A DNA stretch of 64,000 nucleotides from Hexactinellida sp. DTS-2022 (taxonomy: Eukaryota > Porifera > Hexactinellida). Under the pieces are notes generated by a model, which saw nothing but the letters and a program-made list of their open reading frames with translations, made no database searches and was not told where the DNA came from. The position numbers and the translations under genes are program-made. Shown one piece after another: positions 47,216-59,625 of the stretch. Every line of letters begins with the position of its first letter. Position 1 is the first letter of the stretch. Location: positions 1,984,001-2,048,000 of the forward strand of contig JAPNXP010000013.1 of NCBI GenBank assembly GCA_028753945.1. The letters are read 5' to 3'.

Positions 47216-48009
47216 AATAACAATCGCTATATTAAAAAATGTTGCAAGTATAAAATTATAATAGCAAAAAAATTAATGCCGTCATTCACAAGAGTATTTC
47301 AAAAAAATCTTAATTAAAGCCTGTTTTACAATACATGTGAATCAAATCAAATATTTCAAATTACTTGATTTGATTTGATTTTAGAAAAAAATGATTTATT
47401 TACAGCCATGCAACAACAGATACAAATCTTTATATGTCACACAGAGTAAACAAACTTCATGTACTGAATATGCGAGTTGCTTTAAATTAAGAATTTTTCA
47501 CAATTCTAGGAAATCAAGAATCGTGATAAAAGCTATTAATTTGTGAAATTCATGTATAATTGTAGTTAATTTGGTATAAACTATTCGTTCTCGGTCGTTT
47601 CGCGACAGCACACTCATAAAAATGTTTACCACGAAGCAGGCTTTGTTAGTTAATGAAATAATTTCACAACTAATTAGACTCGGATACTATTTAGGCTCAA
47701 GAGGTTTGCAGAAATAATAGTCAGTATTAAGATAGGATTTGAATTTTTTATCATCCTCTGAAGTAGTTAATTAACCTTGATTTAATTAACTAAAATGTCA
47801 GAATATATAATTACTACAAAGAACGAACATTAATTGGTGTGTTTTATGTAGTACTAGAAAGTCTAGAATATCATGCATTAATGAATATAGGAACATTTCC
47901 TAATTTAACATAAAACAAACACACCAATAGTGATCTAATAATGATGATATATGTAGTAAACTGCGGGTAAATCTATTCGTAGACGAATTTTTGGTAACGA
48001 ATTGTACAT
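47216..48009. other. No gene; one 97-bp inverted repeat
   Basis: Upstream of the orphan ORF. It contains ATTGGTGTGTTTTATGTA (47832) with its near-complement at about 47910-47930, possibly a tiny MITE, and ATCAAATCAAAT runs at 47340-47385. Confidence 0.4.
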
Positions 48010-48085
48010 GTCACGAGCAGGGCCTTCGAGAGGTTTTTCGGGCCCCAGGGCAAACAATAATGAGAGGCCTGTCACGAAAAATTGG

Positions 48086-49118
48086 TCCGGGCGTGACCTT
48101 CGTTATATAAGGCCATACTACTGAGTAGATTTTGCTAGACCATGGATTACTTAAAGGCCATTGATTATTAGCTAACATATCTTTATCTCAATAGCTAGTA
48201 TTGACAGCATAGGCGCAAAGTTTTACAAGTCTGAGGTTAAAGGTGGGGGGGCGCGGAGCGAGTGTAGCGAGCGATTTTTTGGGGTCTGGGGGGCTTGCCC
48301 CCCCTGAAAAAATTGATTGCAACAAATGACATTTTTGAATGAATTATACGTATATTTTACTATCCTAAATTATATTGAACATTTTATTTTTTATCCAGAG
48401 GGCACGGTAACACCCGCACCATTAACGTTGCCCCCCTTCAACTTTTACGGGGGGCGGCACGCGCCCCCACGCCCCCCCCTGTTTGCGCCACTGATTGACA
48501 GACCTGAGAAATGCATTATAATTGTATAGGAAGTTAGGAACATGATATCAAGACATACATAACACCCTTTAGAAGTGTGATATATCACCATTTGATTACG
48601 TAAACGCTATTTTTCGTGGGAATTATCGTGTTTTTATAGCCTGCTTTTAACATAGTTAAACGCGTTATAAATGTTCAAAATTGGAACATGAGGATGTCAA
48701 TAACTAGTTGAATGAAATATATCGAATTATAAATGGAATGTTGACACATTCCTCAGTTGCCAGGGAAATGTATATTTCCTAAATTGAGCCATAACTCAAA
48801 AACTATCTATTTTATGTAAACTATGCTAGTACTGATCTATCCGCAATTGGTAACTTCCTATTCATTGATAATACATTTTCTAGGCCTACAATAATTTTTG
48901 AGATAATGAGATTATTAGCACTTAATTCTTTATATGGTAATACACTCATTATCTCAATATCATGTTCCTAACTTCCTATACAATTATAATGCATTTCTCA
49001 GGTCTGTCAATATTAGTTATTGAGATAAAGATATGTCAGCTAATAATCAATGGCCTTTAAGTAATACATGGTTCGGAGTAGTAGTAAGGCCCTATATAAC
49101 GAAGGTCACGGTCCGGGA
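48086..49118. mobile_element. Foldback element with about 140-bp arms
   Basis: Left end TCCGGGCGTGACCTTCGTTA, with its complement at 49085-49118. Arms share GGCCATTGATTATTAGCTAA and CTGAGAAATGCATTATAATT. A related truncated copy is at 33548-34140 inside another element. Confidence 0.8.
48208..48493. mobile_element. 286-bp hAT MITE with G/C runs
   Basis: Ends CATAGGCGCAAAG and complement CAGTGGCGCAAAC, with perfect duplication ATTGACAG. It interrupts the left arm of the foldback. The interior resembles 37570-37870 (inverted). Confidence 0.9.
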
Positions 49119-49428
49119 AACCAAAGTTTTCAAGGAAATTTGGTCCCTCTGATGTTTATGTTTATTTAGTTACCGTATTTGCTAGAATAGTAGCCTAGGC
49201 GAATTTCGCCATATTGAGACCCAAAATTTTATGAATAAGCCTTTCACTGGAAAATTGGGCCCCGAAAATTGATCCTGGACCAAATTCCATGTAAAACTGG
49301 TCCTAGGACCATTATTTTTATGGGACCAATTTTCCATTGACAAACCCCTCTGGAACCTGTCCGAAACCCAAATGTTCATTTTACACGATTTCTTTATCTC
49401 TTTATAATTAAAGTTTGAGTTAACTATA

Positions 49429-50999
49429 CAGTTGACTCCGCTTAATAGAGCCACCTCGGGACCAAGTTGTTCTGACCCGATTAAGGGTGTCCATGGAAGG
49501 AGAATAATGGGAAATATCCGTAAGAAAAACAGTGAATTCAAATATTTATTTATTGACCAAGCACGGCAGAAGGACGATAACTAACGTTTGTACATAGTTT
49601 AGAATCTCTAAAAAGCGTATATTCAGAGTTATGAGCTATTTTGTACTGCGAATCACTGGTTTCACCACTTTTAACGATTATCTGTAATGTATTCCTCAAC
49701 AATGGTAGGAGTGGCGATATCATTACTCTATCCAAGCAATCACTGACGAAAATAATCAACAATTGATCAAAAAAAATAATAAAAAAGTGAAAATTCAGAC
49801 TTTTATGGCCTATAATCACATTCGAGGGTACGTTTTCTTCTCAATTTTCTATCTCAGACACCCGAGGTGCTATAATCAATCTTAACGTCTCAAAATACTC
49901 GCAATACCCGACTTCCTATCCGTCAATAATACATTTTGTGACCTTAACACGCACCGTTTTCAAAATGGTCCATATATGGGCATGTAATGTGCCCATTTTT
50001 GATGACACAGCAAATTTCTTATCTCCTAAAGTATAAACTCTAGAACTTAGTACTAAACATATAATCACATCAATATCCCAATACAAACTCATTGGAATAA
50101 CAAATGATACCATTATCCAATTAGTTACATTCCTATAAATTCACATACCCATATATGGTGGTGTCCTCTCAACACTGTGCCCATAAACCCTTAAATTAAT
50201 TAATTTGCTAGAGCTTAGCTCTAACTTCCCAGAAATATCAATGATCTATTGCAAGTTTGAAGGTAAAGTTTTATAAGGTATAAAACAATTTTCCACAAGA
50301 TTGCAACCCCTCTTTACCATTTTTCCACGAATATTTGGATTGACCAGATGCCGGACTAAATGCCAGACTTTTTTGAGAAAGATACAATCGATTAAGACTC
50401 AAAAAATTTTATACACAATGAATGACACTTACCTTCAAGCCCGAATTTTTTTTTTCGCAGAAATCAGCAATATTTCATGGAGATAATGCGCTTACAATGA
50501 AAATTCGTTGATAAATACATCCTTTTTGGACTCCGGAGCCTTCATAATTAATTATTGCCTCATAAAAGTAATTAATCGCTACCTGAGTCAATGGGGCGGT
50601 AATAATAGACCTATTAGAAGTTAAGTATTGAATTAGAACATTATAGTACAAGTATGAATCAGTTTACTAATGCATTTAAACTATGTTATATAGATAGACG
50701 CTCTTATTCTAATATTGAAAGTATCTATACTTAGCCACAAAAATTTGTTCTAGAAGTCTATTACTGACTTCTAAGTTATGCTCACCCCAGCCCTCAGTGA
50801 TACTTCACTAATGGAAATAAATGCTCATTTGGATAATCCTTTCATTAATCAAAAATTCCTATCCCCGGACACCGTTAAGCGGAGAAACCAATTAACCGAA
50901 AATATTGTAAGACAAACTGTGATTCTGTCCTATAAATCCTGTGAAATTTTGACCCGATTAAGCGGAGAAACCGATTAACCGTTGGCTCTATTTTGACTG
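49429..50999. mobile_element. 1.57-kb TA-flanked element, pogo-like ends
   Basis: Left end CAGTTGACTCCGCTTAATAG and right end complement GGCTCTATTTTGACTG, with TA on both sides. GATTAAGCGGAGAAACCGATTAACCG lies near the right end. No transposase found; 49915-50270 matches 32380-32830. Right end duplicated (ATAGTTGACTGTATA), so the exact boundary is uncertain. Confidence 0.65.
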
Positions 51000-51108
51000 T
51001 ATAGTTGACTGTATATCATTCAATAATACTATCTGAAGGCAGCTTAAACTAATAACTTTGTTAGGAATTTTCACGGGCCCCGTCGGGGCAAATGTCCCCC
51101 CCCCCCTG

Positions 51109-52056
51109 GTCACGAGATGCATTGTATCGAAATGTATGTATGCCGAGCAAATTATAATATTCAGCAAAAGATGATTTGCTTAGAAGTTACACAATTTGAT
51201 CGCGTAAGTAATTAATACCGCAACAAATATCTATTTTAACAAAGTTCTATTTGAGATAATTATATTAATTAGATGCACAATTGTAACGAATTCACGAACA
51301 AATGTCTTCATTGATTGCAAGAATGAATTATATCAGAAACTTAATTTCCAGTCATCGGTTAACTATAATTCTTCAAATCACAGTAAAGCAATTATTAACG
51401 AGATTCTACAGAATTTAATAAATGTGTATTCTACTTTATATTCATATTAAATTAGTCAACATACCACATAAAGGCATTAAAAAAGAACCCGCCAAACTAT
51501 TGAGTACGTATACTGAAAATGAACGTTAACAAAGACAAAAAGAAAAGGAAAACGTAAAACAAAGCCGAACATTCAAGAAGTTATTAATTAATAAAATTTG
51601 TAGATTACATAATTAGATAATTATGAAATATATGTATTCAGTATTCATATTAAGTCAAACTAAACATTTGTGTACAAATTTGAGATAGAAATCACAAATC
51701 ATTACATAATATGTGCCTCAACTTTAGTATAAATTAAACTAAATTTTAAATACATAATTTCATTTTATGGCAATCTAAAATTGGAATTTACCACCAGCTT
51801 TGCTTAGATGAGTCGGCCAAATATGAAATAGTAGAGTTATATTGTGATATTTGCACATAATTAGTATTGTTTATTGTTCTTTATTAATGTTTGCGTGAAC
51901 AATTGTACCATTGTTAAAACATTACTAATCAAGAAAAAGTTTCACATCAAATTTGGGATTAATTATTCCGGCGAACCTTAAAACTGGACCCCAATCCAAT
52001 TAGCACATCCAAGAAAATTGGCAAGGTTAATTAAGGTAGTCTTGGGTGCATAAATT
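51109..52056. other. No gene recognised
   Basis: AT-rich DNA without motif-bearing ORFs or paired termini. Confidence 0.4.
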
Positions 52057-53474
52057 CAGGGCCGGCGAGAGGGGGGGGGGGTTGCTTGGGGTAAAACCGG
52101 GGGGCCCGGGATAACTAGGGGCCCCGGATCGGCATCTGAATGTTTAAATTAGGACTTTATAATATTGAGTCTGCAAAATAGTTATTGTGCCTTATGATAC
52201 ATCTTTCACCACAAAAAATGAATTCCTTCGTTACACTAATAATTGTTATCATAAATATATACAGTATATCACAAAAGATCCAATGTGTCACTAATAAATT
52301 GTTACAAATCGAATTTCATTGGTTGAAACCATATTATTAGTTTTTGCTAAGCTTGACTCATTGAGAAATCCTATATTTTTCTAACAAAAATTTCATTTTA
52401 CTTGACCAATTAAATTATTTTACAATTATATTATCTTTGTTCTATCTTTACTGAAATTTTCGTCTAATTGGGAATTTCTTTCGATTTGCAATGTATTTCT
52501 GTCTAATGTTTCGGGAATTTTAAAAATTCAATCCTGGTCGGAGGATGTGGAGGGGCCACAGTGGGCAAAAAGGGCAGATTAAACTATCACAGGTGCAAAT
52601 ACCCTTAAGAACTGTAGCTCGTTCTTAGTAGCATAGTTGTCAATTGTGGAACATATCTAGCTCCTGAATTTCATCCGAACCGAATTAAATTATCTTACTG
52701 AAATTTTAAAAGCATGAATGAATTCCTAACTTGAAGTGCTGATTGATAGATTTTAGCATAAAATATCATAAAAACATTGTTCTCAATTAGAAAAAAAAAA
52801 ATATGGAAACATTCGAACTTCTATTGAAATCTAAAATTCTAATTTTATTAAATTTTCTTAATTGAAAGGGGTTTTGGTAGGCAGAGACCATTGTTCAGCT
52901 GGGAAAGTTTTCCGTCACGTTCCGTCACTTAGCAAGTGCATTTGATAAAGAATTTTCTCTAGTTAAATATAAACTGATTTAAATTTTGGGCCAAAATAGG
53001 CCAAAGAAGTCCGAAGACTAAATATGGGAAACAAATGTATTTAATATTTATCTAGAGTGGGATTGATAAAATGTATGCTCATCTAAAAGCATGAGGTAGC
53101 TAGTTTACTAAATGTTTATGTATTAATCTAGGATAAAAATTGATTCGAATAAGCCTATGATAGTGCATATATGCTGCTTTTATATTGTTAGAAATACTAT
53201 GAAACTAGATAGCATAATAGAAACTCCTACAACGCTTGAAATTCGTATATGATGACTGCTACTAAAAAAAATTGACATATTTTCACTACCAATTGGAATG
53301 TGCTAAAAGTAATTACATTTATTTGATCCTTAGGTATCTTAGAAATAGATAATATATCAATTCCACGAATAAGGTTGCATGAACAATAAAGCTATTTCCA
53401 CTGGTTTGCCCACTGTGCCGGGGCCCGGCCAGAAATCTTACCAGGGGCCCCCATAATTTCTGTCGCCGGCCCTG
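52057..53474. mobile_element. 1.4-kb non-autonomous hAT
   Basis: Ends CAGGGCCGGCGA and complement TCGCCGGCCCTG, with duplication CATAAATT / CATATATT (one mismatch). GGGGCCCC motifs and a G10 run are near the ends. The interior is AT-rich without an ORF. Confidence 0.8.
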
Positions 53475-53509
53475 CATATATTATTCAAATATATAGACTA
53501 ATTTCCGGG

Positions 53510-53694
53510 CAGGGTTTCATCTAGGCGTATGCGACGCGCCTCCAGGCGCGTAATTTCAAAAGGGAACTTTTCTAGGCGCACGAAAATCGAGAGATGCTCC
53601 CATAGACGTAATACAAATTGAGCATTTTAGGCGCGTTTGAGCGAGCTCAAACTTAATCTAGGCGCGCGGGAAATTTTGCCTGGAAGAAAGCCTG
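53510..53694. mobile_element. 185-bp hAT MITE (GGCGCG-rich), copy 2
   Basis: Inverted copy of 44571-44755, ends CAGGGTTTCATCTAGGCG / complement. Duplication TTTCCGGG / ATTCCGGG (one mismatch). Confidence 0.9.
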
Positions 53695-53902
53695 ATTCCG
53701 GGTACCGACAATTCGTACCACGACAATTCGTATCTAATTTGATTGGTCTAATTATTTATAAAAGTTAGGTATAAATTATTGTATTTTTATTTGAGTATTA
53801 AATTAAGGAATAAATTGCTGTATCTACAGTAAGAATATAACTATAATATCTTGTCATCAACTAAATCGTATTTGTGAAGATGGAATTTATCTTAAAAATG
53901 GC

Positions 53903-54434
53903 TAAGTATCCCCTGGAAATCTAAAGAGGTCTTCAGCTTGTTAGTCTGTCTCATAAAATCCCTTCCAATTATCTATTGTTTAAGACAAAGTTTGACTCTG
54001 TAGCTTATATACTTCCCGAGATACAGCAAGGTATGTGGATATGGAACTAAATGACAAATGATTGACCATAACATTAATTGAAATTTTCGTATAAACGTGG
54101 ATAGATCTTAAAACTTGGGTTATTATGAATGCGATGTTAGTATCGATATAGTTAGTACTAAGTATATGCTTGGGGGCTATAGAAAGGAATAAATGATCTA
54201 ATGTTTATTTTTCACACTACGTGGGTGATCAGTCAGAATTTTCAGGATGATGAAACATTCCTGAGAAATCAATCATTTGTCATTTAGTTCCATATCCACA
54301 TACCTTGCTGTATCTCGGGAAGTATATAAGCTACAGAGTCAAACTTTGTCTTAAACAATAGATAATTGGAAGGGATTTTATGAGACAGACTAACAAGCTG
54401 AAGACCTCTTTAGATTTCCAGGGGATACTTGGCC
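53903..54434. mobile_element. Foldback element, arms about 165 bp
   Basis: AAGTATCCCCTGGAAATCTA onward is repeated in inverse up to 54434; the loop is about 200 bp. The loop and inner arm match 11150-11460 (diverged copy). Confidence 0.85.
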
Positions 54435-54556
54435 TTAATCCTATAATGAAATTTATAAACTGGCCTTCTATTTTTTTGGCCTTCTCGGTGACATACACGG
54501 CCGTATATTAAGTAGGCCATGCTGCACCCTTATGTGTTTCTCAAAAACTTTGTTTC

Positions 54557-54870
54557 TTGTTTAGAGTGCTGGAGAGCTCTTCCTACAGAGAAAGGAAAAT
54601 TATCTTCCCAAACATTCAAAAGTTCATACATACCTGCAAGGCCTTATCCTTACTACTCGAATTGATTTGTACAAAATATGGTTTCAAATACCTTCTGACA
54701 TCAAGGATACAAAACGATACTTTAGAACACCATTTTGGTTTACCGGCAAATGTCAGGTTCACAGTATCACATATCATATTGTCAAATCCTGGATTCTGAG
54801 CGCCGGCATCAGCTTTCTAATATTCCGAAATTGTTTCAGATCAGAATAGAATCTGATACTATTAAGAGAC
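54557..54870 (+). pseudogene. P-element-like transposase, C-terminal fragment
   Basis: Across frameshifts the translation reads KYLLTSRIQNDTLEHHFG then VYRQMSGSQYHISYCQILDS and RRHQLSNIPKLFQ. These blocks align with RLQNDPLEHRFGVYRQMSG and onward in the copy at 40464-42735. Only about 100 residues around the catalytic Glu remain. It is a different, more decayed copy. Confidence 0.85.
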
Positions 54871-55001
54871 CTGTTGTGTGGTATTTTGAGACGCTGTGGT
54901 ATTTTGAGACGCCTATATGATACACTCTATACACCATGGATGTGCTATTACAAATTAGACTGTGATATTTTGAGACGCTGTGGTATTCTGAGGCGCAACT
55001 A

Positions 55002-55008
55002 TATAAGG
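55002..55008 (+). promoter_or_regulatory. TATA box of the Ginger1-type gene
   Basis: TATAAGG lies 118 bp upstream of the ATG at 55120, leaving room for a short AT-rich leader with AATCAATCAATC repeats (55050-55100). Just upstream is a direct repeat of TATTTTGAGACGCTGTGGTA (54890, 54966). Confidence 0.55.
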
Positions 55009-55119
55009 TAAATTATATTACTCTGCTTGTCTACAACTATCACAACACAATCAATCAATCAATCAAACAAACTAATCAAACCAAACCAAATAATCAATCA
55101 TTTCTATTCTGATTTTCAA

Positions 55120-58100
55120 ATGAATTCAGAAGAGTATCAAGAAATTATTCAGTTTCTTCGCGAACAAAAATATCCTGAGACAGTACAAGACTCACGGCAA
55201 ACAAGATGGAATTACAAAAGAAAACTGTCCTCCTATTTCATTGCAGAATCCGACACACTATTCAAGGTGAGATTTTTTTTAACCCCAAAAATGACTCGCT
55301 ATACTAATAAATAATCCCATTATTTATATATTAATTAAAAATACAGTAGATCCTCTTTAATTAACAGCCACTGCATAACGGTTACTTGTCTATAACGGCC
55401 ATTTTGCCCTGTCCTTTCCTGGTCCTTATTACTTAGCAGGTTCTACTATATTTGATTTAATAGTTTTAATTAATCTTCTCCTTAGAGAGTTAAACTGGGA
55501 GGTACAGAAACAGATTTGGAAGTTCCATTTAAGTCTCAGTTTGATGATATTTATCAAAGGTTCCATGACCAAGTTGTTCATCCAGGGATTCACGCCACTC
55601 TTCATTCAGTTCAGCAAAGATACACATGGACAGGCATGCACATTGACGTTCGAGATTATGTAAGTTAATATGATAATGAAATTTATTTGAACAATTTGTA
55701 TTTGATGTCTTTCGAATTAAAATTGCTTAATTAATAAGGGTAACTTATCTACTCAAAATAGGAAAAAGTAGTTACTTTTCAAATTATAGCCAACTGGATC
55801 ACCCTGGTCCTCATTTTGCAACTTCAACCAATCTAATCTTTGATTTCTGTACGAAAAATTTCCCTATTTCCTAACGATTATATAATTATATAATTATCCC
55901 TTAACCTACAATTAGTTCGATTTATTTTCAATTAAAATCAATTTGTAATGTTATGTTGATATATTCATTTGATTTATTTTACAATTACTGGGTAAATTGC
56001 ATTGCAATTATCAATTCAGTACATACTCGAATCAGACGTACCAATTTCTATTCCCAACTAAATTCTGCTAGTAAGTACTCTTAGAAAATTGTCAGCAGAA
56101 CTTCGTTAGTGTTTTGATTGTCTGAGTACGTGACAACCAAAATACTTTTATATTATCGTTGAGTATGTTTGAAGACTGTATACCCTTTACATCGTATTTA
56201 CACAATTCAACAAGTCAGCATTTCGACCTGTGGATTATGCATACGGTTTAGACATGCCTTCCGTTAGTACGTACTTTGTCTTGTTTCCCAAGGCTTGTAC
56301 GCCTTAATCGAGTTCTATTATATTTCTATTCTAATTGATGTACGTACATCCCAAAATAGCATTAGAATGCAGTGTTAGTGGAACATTTCAGTTGAATCAT
56401 CCATGTGCTGTAATCGTAATTATTAAGTTCTAGATTGTCTAATTAGTAAAGCATTTTATTTTGACGACTAATAGCAACTAACATGATTTCGCAAGATCCC
56501 AAATTGTTTTTATATTTATTTTTATAATGTTCAGTTAACTTTAATCAACCATTTACGAATTTTATATAATGGTGTAATTAGATATCGATGCTGTAACTAA
56601 TACAAAATTATTAAAAAATGCCATATTATAATTACTTTCTTGTATACTAAAGGTAAGGACTTGCCATACATGTCAGATGACAGCGGCCTTGCCACCACAA
56701 CCGCAAAAGAAGCTCCAACCAATCCCACCTCCATCTAAAACGTGGAAACATATAGGGATGGACCTTATATGTGATTTCTCTGAGAGCAAAGATGGATATA
56801 AACACATCTTAGTCACTGTTTGTTATCTGAGCAAATACGTTGCAGTGCGCGCTCTCAAGTCGAAGACATCAGAAGAAGTAATCCAGAATCTTAAGGATAT
56901 CTACCTCGATATGGGATTACCCGATATTATTCAGCACGACCAAGGAAGGGAGTTTACAAGTAATGTGAGTTGCATAATCATTTTTCTACATTCTAATCGA
57001 ATATTATAATTATCAGTGACATATGGCTAAATATGTATTTTTTATAATATTAGTACGTATTCGATAGTAATTTTGCTTGTATTATTCATAGATATTTCAG
57101 GAATTTCACCGGAAATTAGGAGTTGAAAATCGTAGCACTCGTGCATACCACCCGATGGCTAACGGTTTAGTCGAAGCACACAATAAGATTCTCAAAAGGT
57201 AGTGTTATTAGTTAACTAGTAAATGATAACAACATTTCGAATGCATGATTTAGGATAATATACCAACTATGAAAGTTCTTTTTTAGTAAACTGAACAAAA
57301 TGGAAATCCAGACTGGGGATCATTGGACAAATCTTCTAAAAGCTGCTGCAATAACAATGAATTCTACCTTTAAAAGGTCCCATGGACAAACTCCATTCAA
57401 GGTTATGTGGGCAAGAGAGTCCAGGCATCAAGATCTTCTATCGACCATTAACAACCTGCAGTGCAACACTGAAGAAGATTTTGCAATAGACGATGCTATT
57501 ATGAGCGAATTCATTCCTCCACTCGATGATATTGAAGAAATATCAGACATCTTTTCTCCACCACTTGACATTCCCCAAGAAGAAGTTACTAGTATTGATG
57601 AATCTCGTACTTCTACACAGCAATCAGCAATGGATAGTATCAACTTTGAGCAAATAAAACAGAAGATGCAGTATGATAAGAAGGTCAACGAAGGACGGTT
57701 AGTTTAGCTATATTATAAATTCAACAATGTTTTCTTACTCACATTTTATTATCATTATGACATCTGTAGTGCCTTTCTGAAGATGGATGATAAGATCATA
57801 TACACTAACATGCCAAAGATCAAACACTTACCCAAAACGAAGAAGCAATCAAAATATATTGGGCCTTACACGGTGTCGAAAGTAACAGATAGTCATGTTA
57901 CTATTTCTCAGACAGAATTAGGAGCCAAAAAAGACAAGAAAATTCCAATCCATATCACACGTCCTTATTTTGTAAGAAACACTAAGAAGAAAGTAAACCT
58001 CGATTCGAGCATAGGTGTCGACACATCACAGGTACTATTGATCAAATCATACATAATTAGAAATTAGTGTCAATTTAATTGAAAATATTCAATTTTAGAC

Positions 58101-59418
58101 TTGCCTGAATCTCTATGGATTTACAGCAGTATCTATATTTACACATCTAACTACTTTCAAAGTAAGGATTCCATTCTCTTGACATTCCTGAATTATTGTT
58201 GAGAAGTCATTGTTATTTTATAATTTACTTCTCCAATTGATGTCAATTTCAGTTATCTCATAAACTTCCAGGCAATAATGATTACTTCATCATTTTTTTG
58301 AATTTCTAGGAAATTCTAAAACAGAATATTCTCCAAGGAACCTTCGCGACTCCTTTACATGAGAAATTGTACAGAAGCTTAAACAAACAACACATCTATA
58401 CTCCCAACACCTATTTATTTCAGTTTTTGAATGGTGAAAAAGAAGATAAAATTGTAAGTCTAACCGAGTATAAATTAGAAAATTTTAGATTAGTTAAACA
58501 CAACTTATATCCATTGTATTTATATATCTGTAGAAGAGAGACATAATTGAGACTGTAATGGAATGGACACCAGATATTTATCCTAGTTTTACAGATAATG
58601 AGCGTGCTAGACATACACACAAAATACTGTATTTCGTGGTAAGTATTCTACACAATATTATTGAGATACCTTATATGGATGCTCTAATTAATTGTGTAAT
58701 TTTATTATACTTAATGATTCCTATATACCTTTATTAGGCGATGGAGTATCTCAATACAATGCTATGGGACACGTTCGACGAAAAAGATCAAACCGTTATT
58801 ACAGATGCCTATCCGGATGACCCAAAAATTATTGTTATAGATGAGAATTGGCAGCGTAGTAAATGTGTTCTCTTGGGGATAACATTTGATTCAGTTAGCA
58901 AGCAACCATCGGATCTCGTTGGACAGCCACTAAGCAAATACGAACCAGAGCTGACAGAGAAAATCAAAGGAGATGGTAATTGTCTCTTCAGATGTCTCTC
59001 CAAAATAATTACTGGGAGTGAAAACAGCCACCTACAGCTTCGTTCCATTATATGCCGATTTATAGCCAGTGAAGGGACAGCAAAACTTGGATGGTATTTT
59101 AAATCAAAGCAAACAACACCGTGTCATTACCTCACACACGAAAACGCTATCTATCGTGAATCCATTTGGGGAAGTGATGTTGAAATTATGGCTGCTTCTG
59201 CTATTCTGAATGCCGATATCTACGTTGCTAACAACGATTATAGAATGCCAGAGTCTGTAATTCGTCATGTGCGTTGGAGCTTGCTCAGATCTACTAACAG
59301 CCCGACTGCCAATCTTTACATCAAAAATTTCGTCCTACATTATGAACCTGTTGTATCAATGCTGAAATCTCCTATCCCGACGTATGGAACTACAACAGAT
59401 GAAGTCCTAACAGTGTAA
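55120..59418 (+). CDS. Ginger1-type integrase/transposase fused to OTU protease, 10 exons
   Basis: Exons: 55120-55266, 55486-55659, 56653-56964, 57092-57198, 57287-57697, 57770-58031, 58099-58161, 58310-58453, 58534-58638, 58738-59418. All introns are GT-AG and phases join, giving about 801 aa with no stop. Domains: N-terminal YQEI/QKYP (YPYY-like), zinc site FHDQVVHPGIH plus TCHTC, integrase core GMDLI, HDQGREFTSN and GLVEAHN with 35 residues between the second Asp and the Glu, GPY/F module YIGPYTV, and an OTU domain GDGNCLFRCL, WGSDVEIMAA, VLHYEPV with Cys and His present. This order is the described Ginger1 architecture. The ATG is chosen because it begins the conserved block. It may be an intact transposon gene or a domesticated one; no element termini found. 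Confidence 0.88.
55344..55448. mobile_element. 105-bp TA-flanked MITE in intron 1
   Basis: Ends CAGTAGATCCTCTTTAAT and the complement of TTAGCAGGTTCTACTA, with TA on both sides, inside the first intron of the Ginger1-type gene. Confidence 0.7.
55660..56652 (+). other. Intron 2 of the Ginger1-type gene
   Basis: A 993-bp AT-rich intron, the longest in the gene (others are about 70-220 bp). It separates the His pair and the Cys pair of the integrase zinc-binding domain. No internal element recognised. Confidence 0.7.
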
Positions 59419-59595
59419 TAACAACTCACAACACTCTTTCGAAAGCGCTCAAAGACAAGGTACATCGAACTTTGTGGGGACCTCTGCTAGAGGTTATTCA
59501 GGCAACGCAATCCCTATCATGGTGAGCCCAGATAATGGAAACGTGACCTGCAACGGCACATCCCCAGTGGCGAGAGACGAGCTGTTATCTACAAG
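59419..59595 (+). other. Possible extra coding stretch after the OTU stop
   Basis: In the +1 frame relative to the OTU exon, 59411-59595 is open (NNNSQHSFESAQRQG to VARDELLSTR) and ends at a consensus donor ACAAG|GTAAAT. A matching acceptor at 62281 opens the frame of the next exon. Either a 1-bp shift has separated an original C-terminus from the OTU, or alternative splicing is used. Confidence 0.35.
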
Positions 59596-59625
59596 GTAAA
59601 TAAAAGATGACAACAAATAGGTAAG

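Larger units (their letters stand above)
48018..51108. mobile_element. Composite hAT shell, duplication GTCACGAG
   Basis: Left end CAGGGCCTTCGAGAGG and right end ...CCCCCCCTG, with the perfect 8-bp duplication GTCACGAG at 48010-48017 and 51109-51116. It is filled by a foldback (48086-49118, itself hit by a MITE) and a TA-flanked element (49429-50999). No transposase. Confidence 0.75.

Noticed and set aside
49182-49819. Two minus-strand ORFs of 119 and 89 codons
   Set aside because: Located in non-coding repeat sequence of a composite element; no recognisable motif, AT-driven composition.
56677-57200. Gypsy LTR retrotransposon reading of the integrase
   Set aside because: No reverse transcriptase, protease or LTRs nearby; introns and the OTU domain fit Ginger1 instead.
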